Shown here: piece by piece, positions 1 through 12,300 of the stretch | Layout of the letters: every line of letters starts with the position of its first letter | Position numbering within the stretch: position 1 is the stretch's first letter | Source: Closterium sp. NIES-65 | Lineage: Eukaryota; Streptophyta; Zygnematophyceae; Desmidiales; Closteriaceae | Length of the DNA: 64,000 nucleotides | Direction: 5' to 3' | Assembly (NCBI GenBank): GCA_948144175.1 | Contig: CANXME010002496.1 | Coordinates: forward strand, 1-64,000 | Notes under the pieces: generated by a model | Told to the model about the DNA's origin: nothing | The model's database searches: none | Seen by the model: the letters and a program-made list of their open reading frames with translations, nothing else | Made by a program: the position numbers and the translations under genes

Positions 1-49
1 TGAGAATCATGGAAGCTCGTGTCCTCTGAGAGGCTAGGCGGTGCCGCTT

Positions 50-2450
50 CCAGGATATGAGTTGCGGCCGAGGGAGAACACGCGCTCGCTCGACGCGGAC
101 GTGGCAGGGGATGGCAAGATAATCCCGGGCCATGCGCCTTAGCGTCTGCATGTTGGTGGCGCTGCGCCAATACTCCAACGCTGACACGTCGCACCGCACC
201 CTCTCTGATAAGTACCTGCCAACCTCGTCATCCTGCACCATCCCACCCCTCCCCGCCTCCTGGCTCGCCGACAGACGGCGCCGCAAGCGTCGGCGACTAG
301 GGAGAACTCGGCGTCTTCGTCGTCATCCGCCGCGTCTCCCTCCTCCTCCTCCGTCACTGGGGCAAGTGGGGTCGGCAGAGGGGCAATCGCTGCAGCCCGG
401 GCCTGGTACTCGGCCACGCGTTCGCGAACCAGCTGGATCACCTCGCCTGACGGGGGACGAGGCCTCGCCCTCCGCTCTGTATCGGGATGCAGCGTCTCCC
501 AGTGCGCGTCGTCAAACCACGCCGCCTTCATGGAAGGGTCCAGGAAGGTGGCGATCCACAACTCGTTGCTTGACATCAATTCATACTTCTTCAAGAGACC
601 CAGCGCCGCCTCAATCATCGGCTTCAGCATAGCCGATGGCCCCTTGGCAAGGCGCGACTCCATAGCGTCGATCAGGCCATTGTAGCACGGCAGGACCATC
701 GACACTGTAGGGTACGCCGCTCCCTCTGCGGCCTTGGAGACTTTGGCGAATGGGCTGAGGAAGGTCTTGACAGAATGCAGAGTCTCCCAGTGTGCGTCCG
801 TCAGGCGCAAGGTGTCCATCTTCGCCTTGTCAGCCTTCGACACGCCCTGTCGGGTAGAACGTATGGGTGGGCGGGTGATAGGATGGAAAGTGGGGTGGTT
901 GAGGTTGTTGGAGGTCCGAAAAGTTTAGTCAAGCATGGCCAACAGTGGTGCAAGTCCCAGAAGAAAACACCCCGACCGACATACCAACACATAAAACAGC
1001 ATACACAACACCTGGCACACACACACACCTGTGTCTGGGCAAAGAAGACAGAGATGGGTTCCTGCAGAACCCCGGCTCGCTCGACCATGTCGTGGGTCGA
1101 CCCCCAGCGTGTAGGACTGTCCTGCACCAGCTTCAATGCTGGCTTCGGTTTGGCGGGGTTGCCCCTACTCGCGTTCAAACTCCACTGAAGGCCCAAGAAA
1201 TTCCCCGAGCGCTGTGGGCGAGTAGCCTATCCACGACCCATCTCTCTCAGAATCTTCAGCAACTTGCGGATGGCGGTCACAGCGAGTGCTTGCCTCACTG
1301 CAAGGTTGATCACGTGTGCCAGGCATCTGCGCACATCACAAAAACATTCATGGCGGAGAGAAAGGGAAGTGGTGAGTACACTTGGCATAGATCCGAGATA
1401 CACTCCACTCTCAAGCCGCATAGGCCCACCCGCCTGTACTACAACCACAACATGTTCACATCACGAGGAACGGACGCACCCAGACTCCCTCATCGCACAT
1501 CCCACGCACACTCCCTTTCGTACCAGAAGTGCATGCGCGAGTTGAAGAAGCACTGGCCACCACCCTCCTCCGACATCCATCTGAAAGCAGGCAGTGTTGC
1601 TGGAGGCGTTGTCGAGGTGAACCCAAGACAACGCGTCTCCAACCCCCACTGCACCACCGGCACCTCAACCACCCTCGCCATCTGCTTGCCCGTGTGACGC
1701 CCGTGAATCTCGCGAATTCAAACACCATTGTGCGCAAGCTGGTAATTCTCGTCGATCCAGTGACCCGTTACCACTAGCCACGCCCTGTTGTTGGGCGACG
1801 GTCCACATGTCGATGGTGAACGACACCTGCACCACAGCTCCCCCTCCTTCGCCAGCATCTCCGCGATGGCTGACTGAAGAGCGGCAGCCGCATAGACCAC
1901 TGTGTCGCGGGGAAACCGTCCAGCGCGAGGGGATGAAGGTTGTTCTGCGCGCAGTTGCGGTTTAACAGGATGAGTAGCTCACGAACTGGAGAGGGGAAGA
2001 GACAAGGGGGGAGAGGGGAGTACACGTCAGGGGGATGGGATGAAAATAATAAGCACTGCATTGGGCCACACGCAAACAGTCAAAACACAAAGGGACAGAC
2101 ACGTCCACTAACCACATTACTTGCCCAATCATGCATGGGATGGGCTGGGGCACTTACACCCTCGGCCCTCGACGATGCGGAAGGGGAGGTCGCAGGTGAC
2201 CACCAGCTTCGTGATCGCCTGCCGTAGCTGCACCGAGGTCAGTTTGATTGTCATCCACCGCTCGATCCCTCCTGACCCATCACCTCCACCAGTCGCCATC
2301 GCTTTCCCCTTGGCGAGCTGCGGCCAAGTCTTGGCATGTGGCCACTGATAGACGTAGCATCCGCACTCCCTTGTAGCCCCCCTCGGGGAAACGTCTCCCC
2401 TGGCAAGTGAACGGACGGGGTGTGGTAACGGTGATGGCACACATGCATGT
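50..2450 (-). pseudogene. Decayed hAT transposase
   Basis: Reading the minus strand from right to left, hAT family blocks appear in order but in different frames. LVVTCDLPFRIVEG (about 2230-2170) is the block after the BED finger. SPNNRAWLVVTGHWIDENYQ (about 1830-1740) is the core containing the first catalytic region. LDNASSNTACF (about 1630-1600) matches the family TTDNASNNT block. RCLAHVINLAVRQAL (about 1330-1290) matches the CFAHILNL block. FLSPFAKVSKAAEG and YPTVSMVLPCYNGLIDAM (about 770-660) match the segment before the C-terminal dimerisation domain. LEYWRSATNMQTLRRMARDY with SSERVFSLGR (about 180-65) is the dimerisation domain. Frame changes between blocks and the absence of one continuous frame show an inactive copy. 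Introns may account for some joins. The BED zinc finger was not convincingly seen. Confidence 0.7.
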
Positions 2451-3187
2451 GCGCAGTGTGGAAGCTCGCAAAGTGCCGCTCAGCCCGGGGTTGTTGTGGA
2501 TTGCTTCCACGAAATCCTGTCTGTGCAAATCTTGCACTGACGCTTATCGTCTGCCCCTAACGGTCCGAACATCATAACTTGCCACCCCGGCTTCCTATTA
2601 CCCTTTGCCAGTCCCCTTACTACTCTCGGACCCTCCGTCCTTGTCTAGGAACTCGGGAGCGATCCACACCCTCGCCCAAGGGCTCCCCAGGTGAACGTGC
2701 AGGGATACGCCCGCTCTCTCAACTTGTTCGCTTTCTTCCTCTGCCTCGGCTCCCTAATGGTCATGGCCTTTCCCCCCCCCCACCTTAACCCCCACGCTCC
2801 CTCCCCCTTCACGCACATTGCTGTGATCCCGCCTCTGTCGCCGCCCTTCCACCACCCTCTCCCACCTCCTCCTCCCGGCCCTCTGGCTCCAACCCATCCA
2901 TCTCGTGGTCTTCATCATCAACGTTAGCGTTGGATGGTGCCGCACGTTCCTAATGCCCGATCCGAATCCTACGGCGAAGGATACGCCCTACTTGAGCCCT
3001 TTGCGGAGATGCTCGCTGAACCTTAATAGTAACCCTAAACTCCCCTACACTACGTTAAACCCTATGCATAGATCTATCTATGTAATGTTCGTTTACACTC
3101 CAAGTATTAACGTGCACCTTGCTTGCACCTAGAACAAGGAGGCTAGGGCGCCTGTGTGAGGGAGCGCTAAAGCCTAACAACTTCTGA

Positions 3188-3453
3188 GTTTGAGCTCACG
3201 AAATGAGCTCAAACAAAAATTGGCCGCGACCTAAATCTGGTCGCGGCCAATTTTGACGCGAACACTTTTGGTGTTCGCGTCGAATCCCAGCCGAACACGA
3301 ACATGTTCGTGTTCGGCTTGGAGAGGCGAAATCCAAAGCCGAACGTCGAACATGTTCGGCCGAACACCGAACATGTTCGGCCCGAACAATTTAGCCAAAA
3401 AAAAAAAAGCCTGTTTCGGTTTCGCCTCGAACATGTTCGAGGCGAACCGAACA
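3188..3453. repeat. Cluster of seven hairpins in the hAT subterminal region
   Basis: Seven near-consecutive inverted repeats lie just inside the hAT right end. Arms of 11 bp occur at 3188-3198 and 3204-3214. Arms of 16 bp occur at 3216-3231 and 3239-3254. Arms of 11 bp occur at 3255-3265 and 3271-3281. A perfect 30-bp palindrome spans 3289-3318. Arms GCCGAAC and GTTCGGC lie at 3338-3344 and 3354-3360. Arms GGCCGAAC and GTTCGGCC lie at 3358-3365 and 3375-3382. A perfect 26-bp palindrome spans 3421-3446 and extends outward with a one-base bulge. The core GAACATGTTC occurs four times. hAT transposases are known to bind subterminal repeats, so a binding-site role is plausible but inferred. Confidence 0.85.
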
Positions 3454-4249
3454 AGCGTTCGGGATCTTGCTCATCCCTAGACGCAGGTAGGGCCAGGCCC
3501 CGGAGGAAGGGGAGGGAGAGACCGAGGGAGACCAAAGACAAGGACACGGGAGGCCATGCCTCGGAGACGAGGCAAGGAGGGGTGACCAAGGCGGTGGTTG
3601 CCAAAGGAGAGTCTGGTGGGACAGCAGACGACATGAGCAGGGGCAGACTCAGGACCAGACCTGGACGCCGCAGCAAACCTCGACTCGACGCAGCTATCTG
3701 GCCAGACTCAGGACCAGGAGGAGACTCAGTAGTAAGGGTGTACAGGCTCGACCCTGGCCGACGGGTGAACGTGGCCAAGTGTCAGCCTGTCCAAGCACAC
3801 ATGCAGTGGGTCACTCGCTGACTCGCAGGAGTGAACTGGTCAACCCCTCGATCCTGTAGGTCCGCTCCACTCACCAAGTTCGTAGAGAACGAGGGGAGGT
3901 ATAGACCACACAGGGTGCCAGAGGGGGCTGCAGGGCACGGAAGGACAGTGGAGAAGCTAGCAAGGACAGGACCCCCAGAGGGGTCTGCCAAGGAGACCAC
4001 GTGTGGCCCACTGTGAGCGAACAGTGGCGTCAGCATCAGCAGCAGGGGCAGGGGAGGCACCAAAAGTGAGGTCAAACAGGGAGAGGCCGTCTGCCCTATC
4101 GCACTGCAGGAAAAGCTGCAGATCATCTACCCAGACCTCAAAGTCCACTGCCCGACCCTCAGCGTCAAAGGTGAGAATGCTAGGGGAAGCCATAACAGCA
4201 GTAGGTGGCAGAGACTGTGCTCTTACTAGGTAGGTGGAGCGATCGGGCT

Positions 4250-5215
4250 ACTCGGCGGCTCGGCTGTCGGGCGGCTCGGCTGCAGGGCGGCTCGGCTGCA
4301 GGGCGGCTCGACTGCTGGGCGGCTCGGCTGCAGGGCGGCTCTGCTGCTGGGCGGCTCGGCTACTGGGCGGCTCGGGTGCAGGACGGCTCGGCTGCTGGGC
4401 GGCTCGGCTGCCGGCCGGCTCGGTTGCTGGGCGGCTCGGGCGGCTCAGCTGGCCGGCGGTTCGGCTGCTCGGCGCTGCGGGCGCTGGGAGGTGGGGTCGC
4501 TGGCGGTGGCGAGGTCACAGGTGGGGGCGGGCCGCAAGGGTGGGCGGGGCCGCGTTGGCGACGGGGCCGAAGTGGGCGACGGGGCCGCAGCGGGGCCTAA
4601 GAGGGGCCGACGGGGCCGAAGTGGGCGACGGGGCCGAAGTGGGGCCGTAGCGGGGCCAACGGGGCCGAAAGGGCCGTAGCGGGGCCGTAGTGGGGCCGCA
4701 GCGGGGCCGAAGTGGGGCCGACGGGGCCTTAGCGGGGCCGTAGCGGGGCCAACGGGGCCGTAGCGGGGCTGTAGCGGGGCCGCAACGGGGCCTAAGTGGG
4801 GCCGACGGGGCCTAAGCGGGGCCGCAACGGGGCCGACGGGGCCTAAGTGGGGCCGACGGGGCCTAAGTGGGGCCGACGGGGCCGTAGTGGGGCCGACGGG
4901 GCCAAAGCGGGGCCGACGGGGCCGTAGTGGGGCCGACGGGGCCTAAGCGGGGCCGACGGGGCCGTAGCGGGGCCTAAGCGGGGCTGTAGCGGGGCCGACG
5001 GGACCTAAGCGGGGCCGATGGGGCCGTAGTGGGACCGTAGCGGGGCCGTAGCGAGGCCTAAGCGGGGCCGACGGGGCCGTAGCGGGGCCGACGGGGCCGT
5101 AGCGGGGCTGACGGGGCCGTAGCGAGGCCGTAGTGGGGCCTAAGCGGGGCCGACGGGGCCGTAGCGGGGCCGAAGCGGGGCCGTAACGGGGCCGACGGGG
5201 CTGTAGCGGGGCCGA
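4250..5215 (-). repeat. GC-rich tandem repeats in the copia A leader
   Basis: Two repeat families sit end to end. From about 4255 to 4450, a unit close to GGGCGGCTCGGCTGCAG is repeated about a dozen times. From about 4560 to 5215, a unit close to GGGGCCGACGGGGCCTAAGC or GGGGCCGTAGC is repeated dozens of times in irregular order. Long open frames seen here are a by-product of the repeat composition and are not genes. Confidence 0.8.
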
Positions 5216-5377
5216 AGTGGGCGGCTCGAGGAGCAGTAAGGGCGGCCAAAAGGGGCCACTAAGGCGACTCGGGACGCTCTTCGGGTTAGGAGCCAAGCGC
5301 GCTCCGGGCAGGGAAGGGAAAAAAAATACGTGGTGGGCCCTAGGCAGAATTCCCACTTAGGAACCTGCTCGATACCA

Positions 5378-5504
5378 TGACGAGAAGTGAGGATGGATGA
5401 ACTATGAAAGAGTTGGGTACAAGTACTAACCCTAATTGGGTTGTACCCCATATGGGCTACCCCACTACAGCCTACACAAAAGTATAAGCTATAATGTTCT
5501 GACA
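5378..5504 (-). repeat. 5' LTR of copia A
   Basis: Begins TGACGAG and ends TTCTGACA. It aligns along its length with the 134-bp LTRs of copia B, sharing for example the block CCCACTACAGCCTA and a TATAATGTT end. Next to it, on the element side, the minus strand reads ATGGTATCGAGCAGG, a primer-binding site like the plant initiator-Met tRNA type. The five bases that follow (5505-5509, ataag) would be one copy of the target duplication. Confidence 0.75.
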
Positions 5505-5535
5505 ATAAGCCGTCGTACTCTCACAGCGGAGAAAC

Positions 5536-8500
5536 TTGACTTCTTCCGCCGACCGGGACCGAGGTCCTTCAAAAGCAGCAACTGGGGACATCGGTCTCGT
5601 GGGACGAACAAGGGCGCTACGATACGTACCGTCGTTGCGAATGCTGATGCAGCACCGTTCAAAGGGCGCTGCTTCGTGTGCAATAGGCCGGGACACTGTA
5701 AGAGCGAATGCTTGGAAAACGCTAAGGGAAAGGGGGAAGCTGAGCAGCATAACAGACCAAGCAGCAGAGAAACGCTGGGAGTCATTAGCTGACGGGCCCT
5801 CTACTGACAGGTCACGCTGCTCGCCCGACCCAACCGACCCTCACCGAGTGATTGTGCCGGTTCACGCAATCGACCACACCCGGCCAAATATGGAGGGTAC
5901 TACGGTAGACAGCCCCATACTGCTTAGTGGGAAAATCGGGACAGACTTAGTTAAAATCTTCGTAGACGGGGGAGCCAGCCATAGCCTTATCAACACTGCC
6001 ACAACACGGAAACTACAACTGTCACTGGACAGATGCTTACCTGAAATCGATGCAAGACTGGTCGACGGCACGCTGCTGGCGATACGGGAACGTGTAGACC
6101 GGGTTCGGATTCGATGCTGGGGTAACTTCACGTTTAGCCAAGAAATGCTCGCAACGACCCTCGACAGATCCGACATTTTAATCGGTCGTGATTGGCTGCG
6201 ACGACATAATCCTTGAATCGACTGGACGACGGGTGAGTGCATCGTGCGAGTGAACGGTAACAACATCGCCTTACCTCGCTAGGGCTCGCCTGAGTCTTTG
6301 TCGGTGCGTGTCAACGCAATCACGATGAAACGCGCCGTAGCGGGAGGAGCTGACGTGTACGCGATTGACATTCGGGAAGCCGAGGCAGCAGACAAAGGGG
6401 GGGATTTACAGAAACTGCTAACCGACGTACCGGATGACCTGGCAGCACTCCTAAAGCAGTACAGTGAAGTATTTCCGGACGATCTGCCGGCGGGACTGCC
6501 ACCTCAGCGACCGCACGACCACAGGATAGAACTAGAACCGGGGGCACAACCGTGAGTACAACGACAGTTGCGACTGACCCAACCTGAATTGAACGAAGTG
6601 AGGAAGCAACTGAATTACCTGCTCAAAAAGGAGTTTATTCGTTCGAGTTCGTCACCTTTCGCAGCACCGATAATGTTCACTACGAAGAAGGACGAGGGTT
6701 TTTGCATGTGCATAGACTACAGAGCACTAAACAAAATTAGCATTAAGTCCCGTTACCCCATCCCGCGAGCGGACGAACTGATCGACCAACTGCGTACTGC
6801 GTACAGCCCGGGTTTTTTTTCGAAAATTGACCTTCGAGGAGGTTACCACCAGATCCGCGTCGACCCACCCGACAGCCCCAAGACAGCCTTCCGAACACGC
6901 TATGGATCCTTCGAATATACAGTCATGCATTTCGGATTGACCAACACCCGCGCCAGTTTTCAAATGACCATGAACGAAGCTCTCCGCCCATTTTTAGATA
7001 AGTGCGTCATCGTGTACCTTAATGACATACTGATTTACAGCCTCGACAGATCCCAGCACTTACAGGACATCGAAGCCGTTTTTAAAATACTGAGTGAGAA
7101 CCGCCTACTGACCAAAGCCTCTTAGTGTGAGTTTCTACAGGACCGACTGGAGTTTTTAGGACACATTATTTCAGCTGATGGAATGGACATAGACCCGAAG
7201 AAGATTGCGACGATTCAAGCATGGCATGCGCCGACCAACTTGACCGAGTTGCAGAGTTTTCTGGGGTTTGTCAACTATGAGCGGTGGTTTGTCCTCGACA
7301 TGGCGAAGTTGACTGCCTCGTTGACCGACCTGCTGAGGAAGGGGGTTGCGTACACATGGGGGGAGAAAGAGCAAGCTGCCTTCTCGACCCTCAAAAATAT
7401 TTTGTGCTCGCTGCTCGTGCTTCACATCGCAGATCCGCACCGTCTGTTCGAGCTCGTCACCGACGCAAACAACGTCGTTGTGGGAGCAGTACTGTTGCAG
7501 GACTTCGGGAACGGCCTCCAACCAATCGCGTACGAGTCCCGCAAGCTTCACCCGCCCGAACGCAACTACCCGATACTCGACCGCGAGATGCTGGCGATCG
7601 TGCACGCGTTCAAGGTGTGGCGATGTTACCTCACGCGAGCAGACGTGACAGTACGGACAGACCACTGATCACTACACTATCTTCACGCCCAACTGAACCT
7701 CAACCCATGACAGATCCGCTGGTTGGACTATCTCGAGTCCAACTTCCACTACACGGCCACGTACAAAAAAGGTGCATCCAATATCGCCGACGCACTCACA
7801 CGCCCCACCGCCCAACTCCACGCCATCCTACTCGCCCAAACCAACCCACTTCTAACAGGCCTATTCACCCATGGATACAGGACTGACCCATTTTTCACGA
7901 CTGGGAATTCACAGCAACTGGTAGAAGCAAAAGGAGTCTATTTCGTAAAAACAGGCACCAACCGTATCCGGGTGTTACCGAGGGAACTGTTACTGCAGGA
8001 GGCACACGACGGGATTACCTCGAGACATTTTGGGGCTGCATAAATGGGACAGTAACTGCAGCGGTACTACTACTGGCCAGAGCTGTTGACTGACGTACAG
8101 CACCACATGGGCTCATGTTTGGGGGCAACGACGCGGTTATGGTGGTCGTGGACAGGTCGACGAAAATGGCACACTTCGCTGCGTGCAAGAAATCGATCTC
8201 AGCCAAAGAACCCGCTCGCCTGTTCATCGCAGCCGTCGTTCGACTGCACGGGATACCAGCCGCAATAATCAACGACCGCGACACGAAGTTTACAAGCAAC
8301 TTCTGGAAGAACCTCTGGGAGCAGCTCGGGACCAGGCTACAGTTCAGCTCGTCGTACCATCCCGGGACCGACGGTTAAGCGGAGCGGACGAATCAGACGA
8401 TGGAGCAGTTGATTCGTGCCACGTGCGATGACCCGACAACTTGGGAGCAGTAGTTGCCGCTGATTGAGTTCGCGTACATCAACGCCACGTCAGCGACGAC

Positions 8501-8852
8501 GCAGCAGTCCCCGTTCTACCTGAACTACGGGCATAACCCTACAGTGCCCATGGCGCCGAGTTCGGACAACCCAACGCCACGTGCACAACAATTTGCCGAA
8601 ATTCTGCAAGCTACCCGCACCAGAGCCGCTGAAGCAATTAAAAAAGCAAATGCCATCGCTAAACGCAACTCTGACCGCCACCGCCGCTTAGTCACATACC
8701 AGTCAGGTGATTACGTACTGCTCGACACACATAACTTAAGACTGCCCATCGTACCCGTCGTACTGCCCGCATTACTGTGGACAATTCCAGATGAGCCACA
8801 TGATTACCCAAGTGACAGCACACTTACTGTTGTCGACAAACTGGTACATTAG
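5536..8852 (+). pseudogene. Gypsy gag-pol remnant: zinc knuckle, protease, RT, RNase H, integrase
   Basis: Zinc knuckle CFVCNRPGHCKSECL lies at about 5670-5715. A retropepsin-like segment (FVDGGASHSLI) is at about 5960-5993. A reverse transcriptase spans about 6568-7110, with the palm-type blocks SKIDLRGGYHQIRV and VIVYLNDILIYS. The connection and RNase H region spans 7130-7665 (FLGFVNYERWF, then DREMLAIVHAFKVWR). The integrase region spans about 7720-8440 (TKMAHFAACKK, then IINDRDTKFTSNFW). The order protease-RT-RNase H-integrase is that of Ty3/gypsy. Many breaks; fossil. Confidence 0.85.
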
Positions 8853-8877
8853 CCCTTCATTCAACGTCACCCTGCTT

Positions 8878-9011
8878 TGTCAGAATGAGAACCGAGAATG
8901 AGGAGTGACTAGTAGGAACAACAGTACAAATATGTCAAACCCTAATCTGGTGTACCCCTTATGGTGTGACCCACTACAGCCTAGAACCACACAAACATAT
9001 AATGTTTGACA
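8878..9011 (-). repeat. 3' LTR of copia B
   Basis: 134 bp, starting TGTCAGAATG and ending ATGTTTGACA. Unusually short for a copia LTR. About one base differs from the LTR at 16082. Confidence 0.92.
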
Positions 9012-9398
9012 CACCCCCATAGGCAAAGTGGGGGAGACCTAGGGGTCACAAGACCAGTCAAGGCAAAACAAGGCAAACAAGCTCAGGGTGGATCTCGAGG
9101 ATTCCACACAAATTCCGAGCACAAGCAAGCGGTCACAAGACCAGTTCACATGCAGTTTTATAATAGAGCAAGAGGTACAATGATCACAAACTAACAAGAC
9201 AAACATGCAGGTATATATATAATGATCACAATACAGGTAAAGTCAAGAAGTAAGTAAGTGAGAAACAGTCGGCACAAGGCCTAGAAGAGTGCAAAAACGC
9301 TGATGGTAAACAGGCGGAAGCGCCTTGGTGAACACATCAGCAGTGTTGGCCTCAGTGGCCACGTAACGCAGAAGAAGCTGACCACGCTGCTGTAGCTC

Positions 9399-12300
9399 TC
9401 AAGCTAGAAAGTAACGCAGAGCAATGTGCTTCGTCCTGTGCTCCAGTCTGTGCTCCTGGCACAAGGCAATGGTTGCCTTGTTGTCGACGTACAGCACTGG
9501 AGGAGAACGAGGCTCCTCTCCAAGGTCAGTCAGCAGGTAGGTGAGCCAGCGAAGCTCCTGGGCAGCCATGGCCGTGGCGTAGATCTCAGCCTCACAGCTG
9601 GAGCTGAGAACAGAAGAAGAACGACTAGAACGCCAAGAGACAGAGCCAGAGCCAAGACTGAAGGTGTAACCCTGAGACGACCGCTGAGTAGCCTGGTCGT
9701 CTGCCCAAGAAGCGTCTGAGTTCCCAGTGAGAACAGGCCGGTCTCGCCCTCCAAGCACTAGCCCCATGCCTGACGTACTGCACAAGTAGCGCAACACCCT
9801 CTTAGCTGCATCCATGTGCTCCTTCCGATGACGGCCGGGAGCAACATAGCGTGCTAAGATGCTGAGAGGGTATGCTAGGTCAGGTCGAGTGCAGGTCATC
9901 AGGTACATGAGGCAGCCCACAAGCTCTGGATACGGACCACTCGACTCTACGGACTCATCCGAAGGCAGAGCTGAGAGCGAGTGACCCGTAGGCAGAGGAG
10001 TGGACTGAGGCGAGGAGTACGTGAAGCCGAAGCGCTGAAGGACCTGCTGCACCATGTGTGACTGAGTCAGAGTAATGGTGCGGCGTGCTCTGTCCCGGGT
10101 GATCCGCAAGCCAAGATAGCTTGTCAGTTCACCCAGGTCTGTGCACGTGTGTCTCTTCTGCAGCTCGGACTTCACGTGGGCGAGTGCGGCAGTGTCGGTA
10201 GTGGCAAAGACCAAGTCGTCGACGTACACGAGGATGTAGAACGGCGGCAGCGAGGTGTCGGTGCGCAGAACAGCGACGGGTCAGCAGTAGAAGGAGCAAA
10301 CCCAAGAGCCGCAAGTGTAGTCCTCAGTGTGTCGTGCCACTCACGCGGCGCCTGGCGGAGACCGTAGACTGGCCGCCGGAGGCTCCACTGGGTGCCAGGA
10401 GGGAACGACCCAGTGAAGCCAGGTGGGCGGCGCAGCCAGATCTCCTCGTGCAGGCTGCCCTGCAAGAAAGCTGTGCTGAAGTCAAGAGAGTGGAGCTCGT
10501 AGTCACGCTGAGCGGCGACGTGTAGCAGAACCCGAAGAGTGGTCATCTTCGGGGTCGGGGAGAAGGTCTGGAAGAAGTCAACTCCCTCTCGCTGACTGAA
10601 GCCTCGTGCAACGTAACGCGCCTTGAAGACAGGCGGAGAGCCCGGCGGCCGCTTCACCCTGAAAATCCACATGCCACTGACGATGTTCGCCCCAGGTGGG
10701 GGAACCTCGTCGACGTAGGTGCCTGTGGACTTCCAGGAAGCCATCTTTGTGTCCATGGCTGACTGCCACTGAGAGGAGTAGGGACCGGCCATCGCCTCTG
10801 CGTAAGAGCGTGGGGTCGGGATGTCTGGTGCATCCGGGTCTCCCTCAGGGGCAACAAGCATGGACACGAGATGGGGCAAAGCAGCGGCAAGGCAACCAAA
10901 CTCCTCCTGCCTGTCCTCAAGGACGTCCGTGCCAAGAGCACACTCACCCCCGACGGACGGAGGACAGGCAGACCCAGACTCAGCAACAAGACTCGCTGCG
11001 TAGTCTAGACGACACGCAACTGCAAAGTCGACAAGCTCAGTGACTAGGGCAGACGCAGCAGCGGACTCAAAGGAAGGGTCAGTGACAACCGTAGCCAGGA
11101 GACGTGTGACAGTAGGACTGGCAGCACGAAGGGAGTCTGACTCCGGGTCAGCAAGATCAGGAAGAGAGGACGCATGAGGCGACGGGAGAGCAACACGCTG
11201 CGGAGCAGTGGACTGACGAAGCGCCATCCGGTGCGTGCCTGGGACAGCAGGAGGACGCTCACGCGGGACACGACTACCAGTGGTAGCAGCTCGAACAGGC
11301 GACGCTCGACGAGACGCAGGTGACACAGGACGTGACGCAGGCTCACGTCTCTCAGCAAGACCGTCAGTCGGACCAGTGTAAGGAGCAGGCACAGGGAGTG
11401 GGGAGGCAGGCGGTAACTGTGGCTGTGACTGGACAGACGGCGGACACTCTAAGGCGAGAGGAGAACAAGGAGGAGGAGGCTGACCAAGAACCTGCTGAAG
11501 GAGCGGAACGAAGTACGATCGTGGCCGTGCAGCAGCTCTCGAACCAGCAGAGACACCAGCGGTAGCAGCAGCACCTCGAGAAGCAGCAGCACCTCCAGCA
11601 CCAGGGTCCGCAGCACCTCCAGCAGCACCGCCAGCAGCAGCAGCACCTCCAGCAGCACCGCCAGTAGCAGCAGTACCTCTAGCAGCACCGCCAGCAGCAG
11701 CTGCACCTCCAGCACCAGGGTCCGTAGCACCCACAGCAGCTCCAACGCCCGGGTCCTCAGTACTAGCAGCACCTCCAGCAGCACCGCCAGCAGCAGCAGC
11801 ACCTCCAGCAGCACCGCCAGCAGCAGCAGCACCTCCAGCACCAGGGTCCGTAGCACCCGCAGCAGCGTCAACTCCGGGGACCCCAGCACCAGCAGCTCCA
11901 CTACGGAGACTGATGTGCCTAGCGTACCACTCTCGAAGCTGAGGGGAAGAGGGCGGCTCCCGCCGTGGTGGGGAAACACGAGTACCAACTCCAGCAGCAC
12001 CACGAGCCCGAGACTCACCCCGCCGGAGGCTGCAGTACCGTGAGTACCACTCACGCAGCTGCTGCGAAGAGGGAGGTCCTCCAGGCGCCTCATAGTCAAC
12101 TGCAACACCACCAGGCTCAGCACCCCCAGGTTCAGCAACTCCAGGCGCAGCACCCCCAGACTCAACAACGCCAGGCTCAGTACCCCCAGACCCAGCACCC
12201 CCAGGCTCAGCACCCCCAGGATCAGCACCCCCAGACTCAGCACCCCCAGGCTCCGCCCGCTCAGGCTCCGCACGCTCAGGCTCAGCACCTCTAGTAGGAC

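Larger units (their letters stand above)
1..3479 (-). mobile_element. hAT-superfamily DNA transposon, right-hand part (left end lies outside the window)
   Basis: The right terminus reads ...GCTCATCCCTA at 3469-3479. Inverted, this is TAGGGATGAGC, close to the Ac-type hAT ends known from plants. The element body carries a decayed hAT transposase on the minus strand. The sequence directly right of 3479 is interior copia DNA, so the transposon was inserted into copia A. The 8-bp target duplication expected for hAT would begin at 3480 (gacgcagg), but its partner is outside the window. From 2600 to 3180 I see no coding sequence. From 3188 to 3453 there is a dense set of hairpins, described separately. 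Confidence 0.75.
3480..5504 (-). mobile_element. Ty1/copia element A, 5' fragment (broken)
   Basis: Minus-strand relative of copia B. It contains a 5' LTR (5378-5504), a leader rich in GC tandem repeats (about 4230-5280), and a gag start near 4193 whose MASPSILTFDAEGRAVDFEV resembles the gag start of copia B. It also has scrambled gag-pol remnants toward 3480. The rest of the element is cut off by the hAT insertion and the window edge. Broken, with several breaks in what is visible, and clearly older than copia B. It sits in the gag region of the gypsy element that resumes at 5505. Confidence 0.75.

Noticed and set aside
3188-3214. TTTGAGCTCA stem as a member of the TTTTGAG palindrome family
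   Set aside because: Looks similar, but has a 5-base loop and belongs to the hAT hairpin chain; there are no flanking direct repeats.
4205-5356. Long open frames rich in Gly-Arg or Pro-Arg on both strands
   Set aside because: They lie wholly within GC tandem repeats whose period keeps frames open; no domain and no codon order.
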